Counted from the stretch's first letter, positions 47,550 through 55,830 are shown. The stretch is DNA of 64,000 nucleotides from Dawidia soli (GCF_018598185.1 NZ_JAHESC010000036.1:1-64000); one strand, 5' to 3'. Notes: a model not told the origin generated them from the letters alone. Numbers and translations are program-made.

Positions 47550-47900
47550 GGAGCCTGCCGCAGCTACTTTGAAAATCTGAAACAGTGGCTTACAGCGAAG
47601 AGCAGAACAACCTTTACCAATCGTGAAGCAAGACAGACGCTGCGCATCAATGCAAGCAATCAGAAGCGTTATATGCTTGAGCTTACGGCTAACTATCACA
47701 TCCGTGTAGCCAACGGTAAAAGAGCCAGAGGCTACGAATACGAGATCGTGAGTTATGAAGAATACGAGAAGTTGAAACAAGGCATTGAAACCGTTTTGGA
47801 TGAAATCCTAGACAACCTCAAGCAGTTCAATGGTTCACCAGTGGTTCAAAAACAAAATGAACCACTGAAGGAAAAGAAGGTCAGCAAGTTAGTGGAGTAG
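47550..47900 (+). pseudogene. C-terminal winged-helix remnant of a mobile-element replication protein
   Basis: An open frame without a proper start reads SYFENLKQWLTAKSRTTFTN, REARQTLRINASNQKRYMLE and GYEYEIVSYEEYEKLKQGIE. The pattern resembles the winged-helix C-terminus of CHC2/primase-like proteins that accompany tyrosine recombinases in Bacteroidota elements. The N-terminal domains are missing: the frame meets a stop at 47529 and the sequence there joins the promoter side of the HTH gene. An ATG at 47673 could allow a 75-residue product. The family call is from memory of the pattern and is tentative. Confidence 0.45.
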
Positions 47901-47943
47901 TTCACTCCGAACAGGAAACATCAACCGAGCAAATTTTACGACT

Positions 47944-48966
47944 ATGAAACAGTTACAGCTTAGTAACGCATCATTCCGTTACCTGGAGCAGAGCTTTAAA
48001 GAATGGCTCGACATTATGGGCTATGCCGCGATCAGCGTGTATAACATGCCGCTGCAAGTGCGGGAGCTATTGTACTACCTCGAAGGTCAGGGCATCACAA
48101 ATATCAAGGAACTTAATAACAAGCACATCCAGAAGTATTACAACAAACTGAAAGAACGTGCGAATCAAAGACGTGCCGGTGGACTTAGCAACAACCATCT
48201 AAACAAACACATCCAGGCACTGCGGAAATTTATTGACTACCTCAGACAAGTCGGCAGACTGGAAATCCCTGAACTGAATTTAAAGAACGAAGAAGCAGAT
48301 CCGAAGTCTATTGATGTACTGACAGAAGAAGAAATACAACTACTCTTTAAGGCCACACAGAAAAAGCCATCGAGAAATCCCAACTGCATGAGCGATGCGC
48401 AGATGGAAGCACTTCAGGCAAGAGATCGCGCAATGCTGGCAATCTTTTATGGTTGTGGTCTGAGAAGAAATGAAGGCGTAAGTGTGAATGTATGTGATGT
48501 GAATTTTGATCGTGCCATGCTACATGTACGCAAGGGAAAGAACTATAAGGAACGTTTTGTTCCAGTCAGTAAGTCATCACTGAAATACCTGCAAGACTAC
48601 GTTTATGATCACCGGCCGGAACTACTGCAAGGAAGTAAATCAGAATCGTTTTTTGTTAGCCAGAGAGGCGGCAGGGTACAAGGCCAGACATTGCTTCTGC
48701 GATTGAAATACCTGCAACATCAGAGCGAAGATGAAAACCTGATCGAGAAAGAAATCGGACTACATACGCTACGCCACAGCATCGCTACGCACTTACTGCA
48801 AGCAGGAATTAAACTGGATTACATCGCACGATTTTTAGGTCATGGTTCACTTGAATCAACACAGATATACACACACCTGGCCGGAGTGGATGGAGATCAG
48901 CCACAGCCATTTAGAAATATCCCACGCTACGAAAAGACACAACTACATGAAGACGAGCTTTATTGA
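47944..48966 (+). CDS. Tyrosine-type recombinase/integrase
   Basis: A 340-residue XerC/D-like recombinase. The N-terminal SAM-like DNA-binding domain covers about residues 1-115. The catalytic domain has the first Arg in FYGCGLRRNEGVS, the HxxR pair in GLHTLRHSIATHLLQAG, the second His in IARFLGHGSLESTQ and the nucleophile Tyr in QIYTH. All expected residues are present, so it is probably active. It is followed with a 20-base overlap by a second recombinase-like gene, and preceded by the primase-like remnant. Confidence 0.93.
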   Translation: MKQLQLSNASFRYLEQSFKEWLDIMGYAAISVYNMPLQVRELLYYLEGQGITNIKELNNKHIQKYYNKLKERANQRRAGGLSNNHLNKHIQALRKFIDYLRQVGRLEIPELNLKNEEADPKSIDVLTEEEIQLLFKATQKKPSRNPNCMSDAQMEALQARDRAMLAIFYGCGLRRNEGVSVNVCDVNFDRAMLHVRKGKNYKERFVPVSKSSLKYLQDYVYDHRPELLQGSKSESFFVSQRGGRVQGQTLLLRLKYLQHQSEDENLIEKEIGLHTLRHSIATHLLQAGIKLDYIARFLGHGSLESTQIYTHLAGVDGDQPQPFRNIPRYEKTQLHEDELY

Positions 48967-49819
48967 ATACATCAAAAGAAGAAGCCTGACACCGCGCACG
49001 ATCAGTAGCTTTGATCGAGTGATCGTTATCTTTTTGAAATGGCTTGAGAAAGAACAAATGAAAGTTGAGCAAGTCAGCTATCGGGATATTTTATCGTTCA
49101 TGAAATCTTGCCAGAAGCAAGTGAGTCAGCGCACAGTCCAGCTATACTTGAATGTTATCAGACACTACTATGATCACTTGATCGAGGAAAATAAAATCGA
49201 AATCAATCCGGTAGCAGGGATCAAAGTACAAGGAGTAAAACGCAAAGCCTTGTATCACATCTTTGAACCTCATGAGCTGCATGCGATCTACAACAGCTAT
49301 CAGGATGAGACGTTGAAAGGAAAACGAAACAAGATCATGTTAAGTCTGCTGGTGTATCAAGGCGTGAAAACGGAAGAACTGATAAAACTCGAAGTGCAGG
49401 ACGTAAAGCTGAGAGAAGGAAAAATAGAAATCCCCGGAGGCGCGAAAAGTGAAAGAAGACTTTTGCAACTGGAATCACATCAGGTCTTGGAGTTTTACGA
49501 CTACATCAACAATACACGAAAGGAGATAATGACGAACTCTGGCCAGAAGACAGATAAACTTTTTGTGAGCATCGAAGGCGGTGATAGTCTCGACAGCTGC
49601 ATGCACCGGCTCATGTTCTGGGTGAGAAGAAAAAATAAGTTAGTGGTAAATGCAAAACAGTTGAGAGCAAGTGTTATTGTGAAGTGGCTGAAAATGTACA
49701 ACCTGAGAAAAGTACAATACTTAGCCGGACATCGTTACATCAGTTCAACAGAATCTTATCAGCAAAGTGAAATGCAGGGACTGACTGAAGAAGTGAACAA
49801 GTTCCACCCACTCGGATAG
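48947..49819 (+). CDS. Second tyrosine recombinase-like protein with altered active site
   Basis: A 290-residue protein from the ATG at 48947 (MKTSFIEYIKRRSLTPRTIS), overlapping the upstream gene by 20 bases; the longer frame to 48842 is read inside the first gene. The fold matches tyrosine recombinases, with an N-terminal core-binding domain and a catalytic-like domain. The first catalytic Arg position reads GVKTEELIKL (Lys/Thr), the HxxR box reads AKQLRASVIVKWLK without the expected His, while AGHRYISSTESYQ keeps a His and a Tyr. It may be a structural partner of the first recombinase. It looks intact, not decayed. Confidence 0.85.
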   Translation: MKTSFIEYIKRRSLTPRTISSFDRVIVIFLKWLEKEQMKVEQVSYRDILSFMKSCQKQVSQRTVQLYLNVIRHYYDHLIEENKIEINPVAGIKVQGVKRKALYHIFEPHELHAIYNSYQDETLKGKRNKIMLSLLVYQGVKTEELIKLEVQDVKLREGKIEIPGGAKSERRLLQLESHQVLEFYDYINNTRKEIMTNSGQKTDKLFVSIEGGDSLDSCMHRLMFWVRRKNKLVVNAKQLRASVIVKWLKMYNLRKVQYLAGHRYISSTESYQQSEMQGLTEEVNKFHPLG

Positions 49820-50600
49820 CCCACCGCACAAGTCCGCCCCTGGACACACATGCTAACGCGCTTAGCCTTCGTGCCTCAGGCTTCAAGGTAGAAGCGGAGT
49901 GCTGCGCACAAGTTGTTCAGGCCTCGGAACACAGGTCACGCCAAAAGCTTCACTACAGCACTAAAAAAAATACGCGCATGGCAGAGAGCCAATGCTAAGC
50001 AGTTGAAATAAATCAGCGGAGCTTTTGCATCGGCTCACAGCCATTTTTGCCGACACGCATTCCATTATTTTTTTAACCGCTTCCGTTCCGCTTATTGTCA
50101 TGCCTTGTGTACCTCGGACGTTCCATTCCTTCGTGCCTCAGTCATTGCGCTCACTTCACAACTTGTACTTGCACGGCATCAGGCCGGCCGGAAATGTTTT
50201 GCGGGGGGAAAGTGGTGGCCGGCCTGTGCCTGTTGTTCGTGCTCGCCTTGTGCCTCGCCAGCTCCCCCCGCAACCCCCGTACGCTGGCTCGGGCTCGCGT
50301 AGTACTCACCTTGATCAGCGTTGTAGTTCAGTTCATCTGACCTTGATAGTGTGCTGCCTGACCTTGTGAAGGAGAAATACTGACCTTGTCATCACCTTAA
50401 TCTGCGTGGAATCGAAAGCTTGTGCAAATACCGCTGCTTAGCGCGCCATGCCGGATGAGAATCCAGATCATAAAGAGCAGTTGGGCTTGCATCATTTTTT
50501 TCAAGGCCAAATGCCGCGCAATCCCGCCCACATCCAAAGCACTTGCCCTTGAAAAAAACGACTGACTTTTAACTCATCTCACTGAATAGAAAGGGCTAGA
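49820..50600 (+). other. Noncoding end region of the mobile-element segment
   Basis: These 780 bases follow the recombinase genes and contain no credible gene; the longest open frame (50025-50369) has an unnatural Arg/Pro/Ser-rich composition. Composition swings between very GC-rich (about 50200-50300) and AT-rich stretches. The region includes the CTGACCTTG repeats at 50305-50399. It may contain the element end and recombination sites, which I could not delimit. Confidence 0.5.
50305..50399 (+). repeat. Iteron-like CTGACCTTG direct repeats
   Basis: CTGACCTTG occurs three times at 50337-50345, 50358-50366 and 50380-50388, spaced 21 and 22 bases apart. Related words CTCACCTTG (50305-50313) and ATCACCTTA (50391-50399) flank them. 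The spacing of about two helical turns would place them on one face of DNA. Confidence 0.6.
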
Positions 50601-50610
50601 AATCGCAGTT

Positions 50611-50703
50611 AGCAAGATGTATTTTTGTCCACGAAAATCGATGCTAGAGGGGCATCAGCAAGATGTACGTTTGTCCGCAAAAATGCCTCGGAGCTCGGCA
50701 TTG
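50611..50703 (+). repeat. Two tandem 46-47-bp units, each with a promoter-like box and a hairpin
   Basis: Unit 1 (50611-50656) and unit 2 (50657-50703) start with AGCAAGATGTA and share about 24 of their first 30 bases. Each contains a TAnnTTTG word (TATTTTTG, TACGTTTG) and ends in an inverted repeat, GATGC/GCATC in the first and AATGCC/GGCATT in the second. The hairpin sequences differ but the structure is kept, which suggests selection for structure. Confidence 0.55.
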
Positions 50704-50959
50704 AGACTGCGAAAAATATCAGTCTAACTGCAGGTAAATCCAGTGAGACTGAACTCCAAAAACCCCGTCTTAGGAAAGTTTTTAAACTTCCCAGACCTTC
50801 GAGCGGGGAGCGGATTTGAAGTTTTTTACGGCTGAATCCGTTCCCGAATATCACGTAGTGCCGAATTTACAATAGTGTGAAAACACCATCGTATTTTTGC
50901 AGAGGCCAGCCGCGATTGAGAGAACGGATAAGCAAATTTTAAGACTTAATCCGTTGAAC

Positions 50960-51094
50960 ATGAGCATCGAAATACAATCAATCACAATCAGCCTTCCCTG
51001 GTGGCTTATCCTTACAATCAGCCTCGCGGTAATCAGCAAAATAAAGCCAAAGCGAATTTTGAGGTTAATCAAGGACTGGATAAAAGATGATTGA
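50960..51094 (+). CDS. Possible small membrane peptide
   Basis: A 44-codon frame begins MSIEIQSITISLPWWLILTI and has one hydrophobic segment followed by a basic tail (KIKPKRILRLIKDWIKDD), the profile of a small single-pass membrane peptide. About 65 bases upstream lies TATTTTTG (50892-50899), a TAnnTTTG box. There is no other support; the surrounding sequence is a patchwork of fragments, so this may be fortuitous. Confidence 0.3.
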   Translation: MSIEIQSITISLPWWLILTISLAVISKIKPKRILRLIKDWIKDD

Positions 51095-51250
51095 TCCTAC
51101 CGCTGGAACAGGTGGATTTAATTATGGCAAATCCTCCGTATCTTGCCGCTACGTTCTTTGAAAAAGTTGCTGCGATTACCGGGGAATGGCCTAGTGAAAA
51201 ATCGGGTTCGCTTGAAAATGGCTTTGGGGAAAATGAAAAGCCGGGTCGAA
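51087..51250 (+). pseudogene. Collapsed fragment carrying HsdM-like motifs
   Basis: One frame reads IDPTAGTGGF, the S-adenosylmethionine-binding motif of type I N6-adenine methyltransferases, and an overlapping frame a few bases on reads DLIMANPPY, the catalytic NPPY/F motif. In real HsdM proteins these are separated by about 60 residues or more. The short distance and frame change indicate a deletion remnant. It ends where the orphan RHS tip begins. Confidence 0.4.
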
Positions 51251-51257
51251 AAAATGC

Positions 51258-52103
51258 GATAACTATTATCCGTTCGGTCTCGCCTTTAACTCGTATTCTA
51301 GAGAGAATAGCACGCCTCAGAATTACAAATTCAATGGGAAAGAAGAACAAGCTGAATTTAGTTTAGGATGGCTTGACTACGGAGCCAGAATGTATATGCC
51401 TGAGATTGGACGGTGGGGAGTGGTGGATCCATTGGCGGGGAAGTACCGAAGATGGAGTCCGTATAACTATTGTATGGATAATCCTTTGCGGTTTATTGAT
51501 CCTGACGGCATGAGGGTAGAGTTTGCTAATGATGAATCGAAAACGAAAAAAGAAAATCGTGAAGCCAAGAGGGAATTTATGAAAAGCCAAAGAGAGCTAA
51601 ATCGAAAATCCGAGACGGCACGAGATAATTGGAAAGCTTTAAAGAGATCAGACAATGTTCATACCGTCCATGTCAATCAAAAAGGCACCGATGGAAAGAT
51701 TATTGACAATAAAGTAACGCCTAAAGAAGGTTACAGCCAAAAAACCGGAGGCGGAACAGATATTTATATAAATACCCAAAGCACAACAATTGAAGGCAAG
51801 GATTTGGACACCAATATTATTGGAATAGCTCATGAAGAGGGACATGCTACTCGTTTTGATCAGGGGCTTGTGGCAGAACGGACTATGCAGGACAATTTGA
51901 ATGATCCCAAAGCGTTTGTGAAGAGTCTTCTGGAGCTTGACAAAATTAAAGTCACCGAAGAGGTAGGAGCTAGTCGAATCGAAAATAAGGTCCGGTCCGA
52001 GGTAGGTATTCCGTTAAGGGAAAAGTATAGCAATATACCACAGCATGTGGATCCCGTTACTCATCAAATAAGGGTTTTCACTATAGATGCAAAAATCGAA
52101 TAA
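51258..52103 (+). CDS. Orphan RHS tip with HExxH metallopeptidase-like toxin domain
   Basis: An open frame of 281 codons without its own start begins exactly at the RHS junction [16 protein letters not shown] and continues through the RHS-associated core ([43 protein letters not shown]). The first in-frame ATG is at 51390. The tip has an Arg/Lys-rich helical spacer and then [17 protein letters not shown], an HExxH zinc site, and a downstream [20 protein letters not shown] box seen in similar RHS peptidase tips. It looks like a displaced C-terminal cassette kept with its partner gene 3 bases downstream. It could be expressed only after recombination with a full RHS gene, or as a short protein. 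Confidence 0.75.
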   Translation, partial: DNYYPFGLAFNSYSRENSTPQNYKFNGKEEQAEFSLGWLDYGARMYMPEIGRWGVVDPLAGKYRRWSPYNYCMDNPLRFIDPDGMRVEFANDESKTKKENREAKREFMKSQRELNRKSETARDNWKALKRSDNVHTVHVNQKGTDGKIIDNKVTPKEGYSQKTGGGTDIYINTQSTTIEGKDLDTNIIGIAHEEGHATRFDQGLVAERTMQDNLNDPKAFVKSLLELDKIKVTEEVGASRIENKVRSEVGIPLREKYSNIPQHVDPVTHQIRVFTIDAKIE

Positions 52104-52106
52104 GAG

Positions 52107-52673
52107 ATGATCAAGGATATGAAAAGTAGTAGAATGGGGATTGTTCTTGTTGCGTGCGGAGCCATTTTAAGTTTTTGTGGTTCTAGCCGTAGTATTACTA
52201 CGGTCTCACATAATTGCAATTTTATTCAACAAGAATTTGAAATTGATGAAAATGGTTTCAAACAATTTAATTCAGAGCTGGCGGACTTTCTGAAAGCCCA
52301 TCAGGATTTTGATGCAATGATTATTGAAATGAAAGGCGGAGAACATGAGCCTTCGTATTTGAAAAGATGGACTGTAATCAATGGCGAGTTATTTAAGACG
52401 GAGATGGTTCAGGCTTCTAGAAGCGTTAAAAAAATGAGCTCAATTGATCTTGACGAGCTAGTTGCTAAGTACAGTGACAAGATGAGTCCGGGGAGTTATA
52501 TGCAAATCTGTCCGTATTCTTCAGATAGCAACTTGTTGCTGTTCTTAATTAGAAATAAAAATGGCATTTTCTTTAAATATTCGGCTGCTGAAAGTTATAG
52601 CTCGCTAGAAGGAAAGTATTTGAAACAAATAAAAGATGCTGTTTCCATATTTGACTTATTGCAAAGTCGCTGA
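52107..52673 (+). CDS. Exported lipoprotein-like candidate immunity protein of the peptidase tip
   Basis: A 188-residue protein beginning MIKDMKSSRMGIVLVACGAI with a hydrophobic export signal; Cys17 in VLVACG or Cys24 in LSFCGSS could be lipid-modified. The mature part is mixed alpha/beta (LKAHQDFDAMIIEMKGGEHE, YMQICPYSSDSNLLLFLIRN). I recognise no family. It lies 3 bases after the metallopeptidase tip and is followed by a terminator, the layout of a toxin/immunity pair. In-frame ATGs at 52119 and 52134 are alternative starts. Confidence 0.6.
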   Translation: MIKDMKSSRMGIVLVACGAILSFCGSSRSITTVSHNCNFIQQEFEIDENGFKQFNSELADFLKAHQDFDAMIIEMKGGEHEPSYLKRWTVINGELFKTEMVQASRSVKKMSSIDLDELVAKYSDKMSPGSYMQICPYSSDSNLLLFLIRNKNGIFFKYSAAESYSSLEGKYLKQIKDAVSIFDLLQSR

Positions 52674-52709
52674 TAGTGGAAATTTATAACAGAAATTCCT
52701 TCATATCAG

Positions 52710-52743
52710 AAAGGACGTTCGAAAGAGCGTCCTTTAATTTTTT
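52710..52743 (+). terminator. Rho-independent terminator after the peptidase tip cassette
   Basis: A perfect 8-bp stem, AAAGGACG (52710-52717) with CGTCCTTT (52728-52735), has a 10-base loop and is followed by AATTTTTT. Confidence 0.85.
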
Positions 52744-52766
52744 GTACCTATGAAACAGAAAAAATT

Positions 52767-53156
52767 ATGATGATACTCACAAGAAGACTGGCAATTAATA
52801 CCCTGTTTTTTTTGGTGCTTGTTATTAATGCCAGTTGCCAACATAACAATAATAATACAGCCACACCTGGCTTTCCCGGTGGAAAAGTGAAACTGGAGCA
52901 GTTTATTAAAAAAAACCTGCAATGGAGGCAAGGCCAACTTACAGTTGAGGGCACCGTATTTGTCTCTTTTATCGTAGACTCACTTGGGAAAATCAATGAC
53001 ATTAAGGTCATAAAAAGTTTATGCGAAAGCTGTGATCAAGAAGCTGTACGAATCGTTAAGGCTATGCCAGATTGGATTCCTGCAAAAAGGAATGGAGAGC
53101 CCTTCAGTTCTCAGGCAATGGTTTCAATCCCGTTTAAATTATCAGCAGATAAATAA
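52767..53156 (+). CDS. Small TonB C-terminal-domain lipoprotein
   Basis: A 129-residue protein with a lipoprotein signal (LFFLVLVINASC) and a single TonB/TolA C-terminal-like domain: LTVEGTVFVSFIVDSLGKIN followed by AVRIVKAMPDWIPAKRNGE. Such stand-alone domains occur widely in Bacteroidota and need not energise transport. It has its own terminator upstream and begins just before the second RHS fragment, so it might be an immunity-type partner of a lost tip or an unrelated passenger. No toxin fragment is directly upstream. Confidence 0.8.
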   Translation: MMILTRRLAINTLFFLVLVINASCQHNNNNTATPGFPGGKVKLEQFIKKNLQWRQGQLTVEGTVFVSFIVDSLGKINDIKVIKSLCESCDQEAVRIVKAMPDWIPAKRNGEPFSSQAMVSIPFKLSADK

Positions 53157-53189
53157 GGCATAAAACAGAACGATGACCATTATCATCCC

Positions 53190-53850
53190 CTGAATCACGT
53201 AACCTGCAACCAGGGGCAACACAACGTTCCGCTCCACGCGCTTGCTGGGCGGCAGCGACCCGGCCGCTGTATACGGTCTGGCAAAATCACTCAGCGTCAT
53301 GCCTGGCGACAAGATCGCGGCGAAGGTATACGCGAAATATGTCGATTCTAACGACCCCAGGTAGAACAGGCGCTTCGTAACTTCTTGCTGTCCCTCGGTA
53401 TGGGCAACAACGGCGGCCCGCTGGTCGACGGAGGCAGCCCCGGCAGCCTGGGCGGTAGTGCCTTCCCTTTCCCCACTTTCTTCAACCACCAAAACGAACC
53501 CGGCACCGGTCCCAAAGCCTACCTCAACTACCTGATCTTCGACCGCGACTTTAACTACCTTGACGGTGGCTTTGAACGTTTGACAGCCGACGGTCGCGAA
53601 ACCGGCGCCCTCCTGCCAGAAGGCTCCGGATTCGACGAGCTCAGCTTCGCAGAAGGAGATATCAAGATCATGGAGCCAGGATTTGTGTATATTTACTTCA
53701 GCAACGAGAATGACAATCGCGTTGAAGTGTTCTTTGATGATTTTACTGTGACGCATACAAAATCACCGGTGGTGCAGGTCGATGATTATTACCCGTACGG
53801 GTTGACCTTTAACTCGTATCAACGGGAAAATGGTCTTAGCCAAAAGTATC
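53190..53850 (+). repeat. Direct repeat, copy B: RHS homology arm with two frame disruptions
   Basis: This copy matches 44275-44930 in the live LRR-RHS gene. It has an extra G in CCAGGGGCAAC near 53215 and lacks one base in GACCCCAGGTAGAAC near 53356, which creates a TAG stop. Upstream of about 53190 the similarity ends abruptly. Confidence 0.85.
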
Positions 53851-54686
53851 TTTTTAACGGAAAGGAGTTTTTGGATGAAATGAATATTGACTGGCATGAC
53901 TATCAAGCCAGACAGTACGACTCAAAAATTGGACGCTTCTTATCAGTAGATCCTGCGACCGAGGCTATGAGGAAATTCTCAGTTTACAGCTATGCGTTTG
54001 GTAATCCGATAAGATTTATCGATCCGGATGGCATGATGCCTGAAGAAGTTATTGATCCTACAAAGCAAAAGAATGAAAAAAACATACAGCAGAAGGTAGA
54101 TAGAGTCTATGAGCAACCGCTACGCAATACTCCGTTGCCTGGTCAAGGAGCGAGTGTCGAACTATCAGGGTCAGTATCCATAGGGTTACAAGGCGGATTT
54201 AGTGTTAAGGTCCTGGGCGAGAACATGTCAGTCTTTGTGAATTTTGGAAGTTTTGACCTTGTAACGGCAAGCACTAGTGAAGGAGTCAAGTCTGGAGATG
54301 GCAATGTTAAAGAAGGAGCCGAACTCGGAATCGGCCCTGTCGGAGTTAGTAAGGAGATAGAAACTTCAAAAGAGGGAGAAAACGGCAACTTTACGGTTAC
54401 TTCCACAGAAAAGACCACTTTCAATTTTTTTAACATTGAAGGATCTGGAACAAGCCAGACGGATGTAAAAAATCCCGAGTCGACTAATCCCCAGACGACG
54501 CGCATGACGAGCACCTCACTTGGTGCGTCACAATCCGCGAAAGCTGGCCTAGGCATTGTGATAAGCGGAGGTGTGAGCGGCAGTATTACTCCAGGAAGAG
54601 TTACTGGTGTAGGCGACCTGAATCCGAAGTATGTAGCCTCAGACGCCACGCGCGTGTCTATAAATAAATTACCTCCAAAAAAATAA
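53385..54686 (+). CDS. Second orphan RHS fragment with glycine-rich tip
   Basis: An open frame of 433 codons continues the RHS core after the frame disruptions upstream. It reads PKAYLNYLIFDRDFNYLDGG, DDYYPYGLTFNSYQRENG and [14 protein letters not shown], then a 230-residue tip rich in Gly, Ser and Thr with beta character (VELSGSVSIGLQGGFSVKVL, AGLGIVISGGVSGSITPGRV). I do not recognise the tip as a known toxin. The frame's first codon is TTG and the first ATG is at 53400; neither has a signal peptide, so it is probably a displaced 3' cassette. A two-pass membrane gene follows 8 bases later, possibly its immunity partner. Confidence 0.7.
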   Translation: MLSLGMGNNGGPLVDGGSPGSLGGSAFPFPTFFNHQNEPGTGPKAYLNYLIFDRDFNYLDGGFERLTADGRETGALLPEGSGFDELSFAEGDIKIMEPGFVYIYFSNENDNRVEVFFDDFTVTHTKSPVVQVDDYYPYGLTFNSYQRENGLSQKYLFNGKEFLDEMNIDWHDYQARQYDSKIGRFLSVDPATEAMRKFSVYSYAFGNPIRFIDPDGMMPEEVIDPTKQKNEKNIQQKVDRVYEQPLRNTPLPGQGASVELSGSVSIGLQGGFSVKVLGENMSVFVNFGSFDLVTASTSEGVKSGDGNVKEGAELGIGPVGVSKEIETSKEGENGNFTVTSTEKTTFNFFNIEGSGTSQTDVKNPESTNPQTTRMTSTSLGASQSAKAGLGIVISGGVSGSITPGRVTGVGDLNPKYVASDATRVSINKLPPKK

Positions 54687-54694
54687 TAGCAATC

Positions 54695-54976
54695 ATGACA
54701 ATGACACTTATCAGCTTTGTGTTCTTTTCCTATTTGACTAAATTCATATTACATTTTATTTATCTAAAAAGAAATCTGATATATGTTAAATCAACCAATA
54801 CGGGAAATTTGAGCAAAAAGATTGATGAACTGTTCGAAAAATACAGATTGTTTTTTCTAGCATCTATTATGTTCCCAATCATTAAGAGAAAAAATGACCG
54901 TAGGTTAAAATTAATTATTAATGCACTAGTTGCTATTTTCTACATAAGTCTGGCGCTGTTTTTAATCTACTCTTAA
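54695..54976 (+). CDS. Small two-pass membrane protein, candidate immunity protein
   Basis: A 93-residue protein with one hydrophobic segment at each end (SFVFFSYLTKFILHFIYL and LIINALVAIFYISLALFLIY) and a basic connecting region. It starts 8 bases after the second orphan RHS tip. A membrane immunity protein would fit a tip that acts on membranes, but nothing else supports this. The start could also be the second ATG two codons on. Confidence 0.55.
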   Translation: MTMTLISFVFFSYLTKFILHFIYLKRNLIYVKSTNTGNLSKKIDELFEKYRLFFLASIMFPIIKRKNDRRLKLIINALVAIFYISLALFLIYS

Positions 54977-54995
54977 TCAGTCAATCAAAATCCAA

Positions 54996-55442
54996 ATGAA
55001 ACAAATACTCATTACTTCTCTAATCTTATGGTCATTCAACTCGGAGGCGCAAGATACACCTCAAAAATTCGTGGATCGTTTTTTTGTCTTGTACCAAACA
55101 AAAGGAGCCAATGAGGCAATAGATTATATTTTTTCAACCAACAATTGGATGAATGAATCGAAAGACCAAGTGGAAAATGTAAAATTCAAACTCAACAGCA
55201 CATTAAAACTGCTGGGAAAATATGAAGGTTACGATTTGATAACAAAAAAGAGTATTGGCGAACATCTTTCATTGTATACATTCTTAATAAGATATGACAG
55301 ACAACCACTCAGATTCACTATGACGTTCTATAATCCATCAAAGGATTGGAGATTATATAACTTTAGTTATGACGATTCCCTTGATGAAGAACTTAAGGAA
55401 GCAGGAAAGGCATATCGACTGAAAGAAAATCTAGATTACTAA
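54996..55442 (+). CDS. Exported protein of unknown function
   Basis: A 148-residue protein with a short signal peptide (MKQILITSLILWSFNSEAQ). The mature domain (FVDRFFVLYQTKGANEAIDY, then LSLYTFLIRYDRQPLRFTMT and DWRLYNFSYDDSLDEELKE) resembles a cystatin/NTF2-like DUF3887-type fold of small periplasmic proteins, a tentative comparison. It follows the membrane gene by 19 bases and may be part of the same cassette, either a second immunity protein or a passenger. Confidence 0.6.
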   Translation: MKQILITSLILWSFNSEAQDTPQKFVDRFFVLYQTKGANEAIDYIFSTNNWMNESKDQVENVKFKLNSTLKLLGKYEGYDLITKKSIGEHLSLYTFLIRYDRQPLRFTMTFYNPSKDWRLYNFSYDDSLDEELKEAGKAYRLKENLDY

Positions 55443-55593
55443 CACTAATCATATTCCGCAAATCTACACAAAGTTGCTTCGGGGCTGTTGTCGAATCCCC
55501 GTACAAGTTTATCATAACTGATACATTTTAAGACAGAAACTATTGGCGGGCCCACTATACACAGGGGAAACTTTTCAAATAACTCGTAAATGA

Positions 55594-55830
55594 CAGATTT
55601 CCAATACCGGACAGGAAGGAACGCCTACTGAACAACAGACAGCATTTTATAATTCTATGTCTGCAGTTACAAGTTTGGAAGGAAGTGCAGTTAAAGCCGG
55701 ACTCGTTGAGGGCACTCCGGAAGTAATTGTTGGAAGCTATGAGCTAGGTCAATTAGATGTTGATGACATGCTTCCATTCGGAGACGGCCCTGTTGCATCA
55801 GCAGCTGGAACGCTGATACGAAGACTATGA
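55594..55830 (+). pseudogene. Fragment of a decayed RHS-type tip
   Basis: A start-less open frame of 78 residues reads ISNTGQEGTPTEQQTAFYNS, SLEGSAVKAGLVEGTPEVIV and VDDMLPFGDGPVASAAGTLI, then stops. It looks like the C-terminal end of a secreted-toxin tail, not noncoding sequence, but no core sequence precedes it (a TGA lies directly upstream). The stretch 55443-55593 before it shows nothing. Confidence 0.4.

Noticed and set aside
50025-50369. 114-codon open frame after the recombinases
   Set aside because: Composition (Arg, Pro, Ser and Leu runs) and three overlapping alternative frames indicate noncoding sequence.
50609-50854. Minus-strand 81-codon frame across the tandem hairpin units
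   Set aside because: The repeat structure explains the sequence better than coding; no start context or homologous motif.
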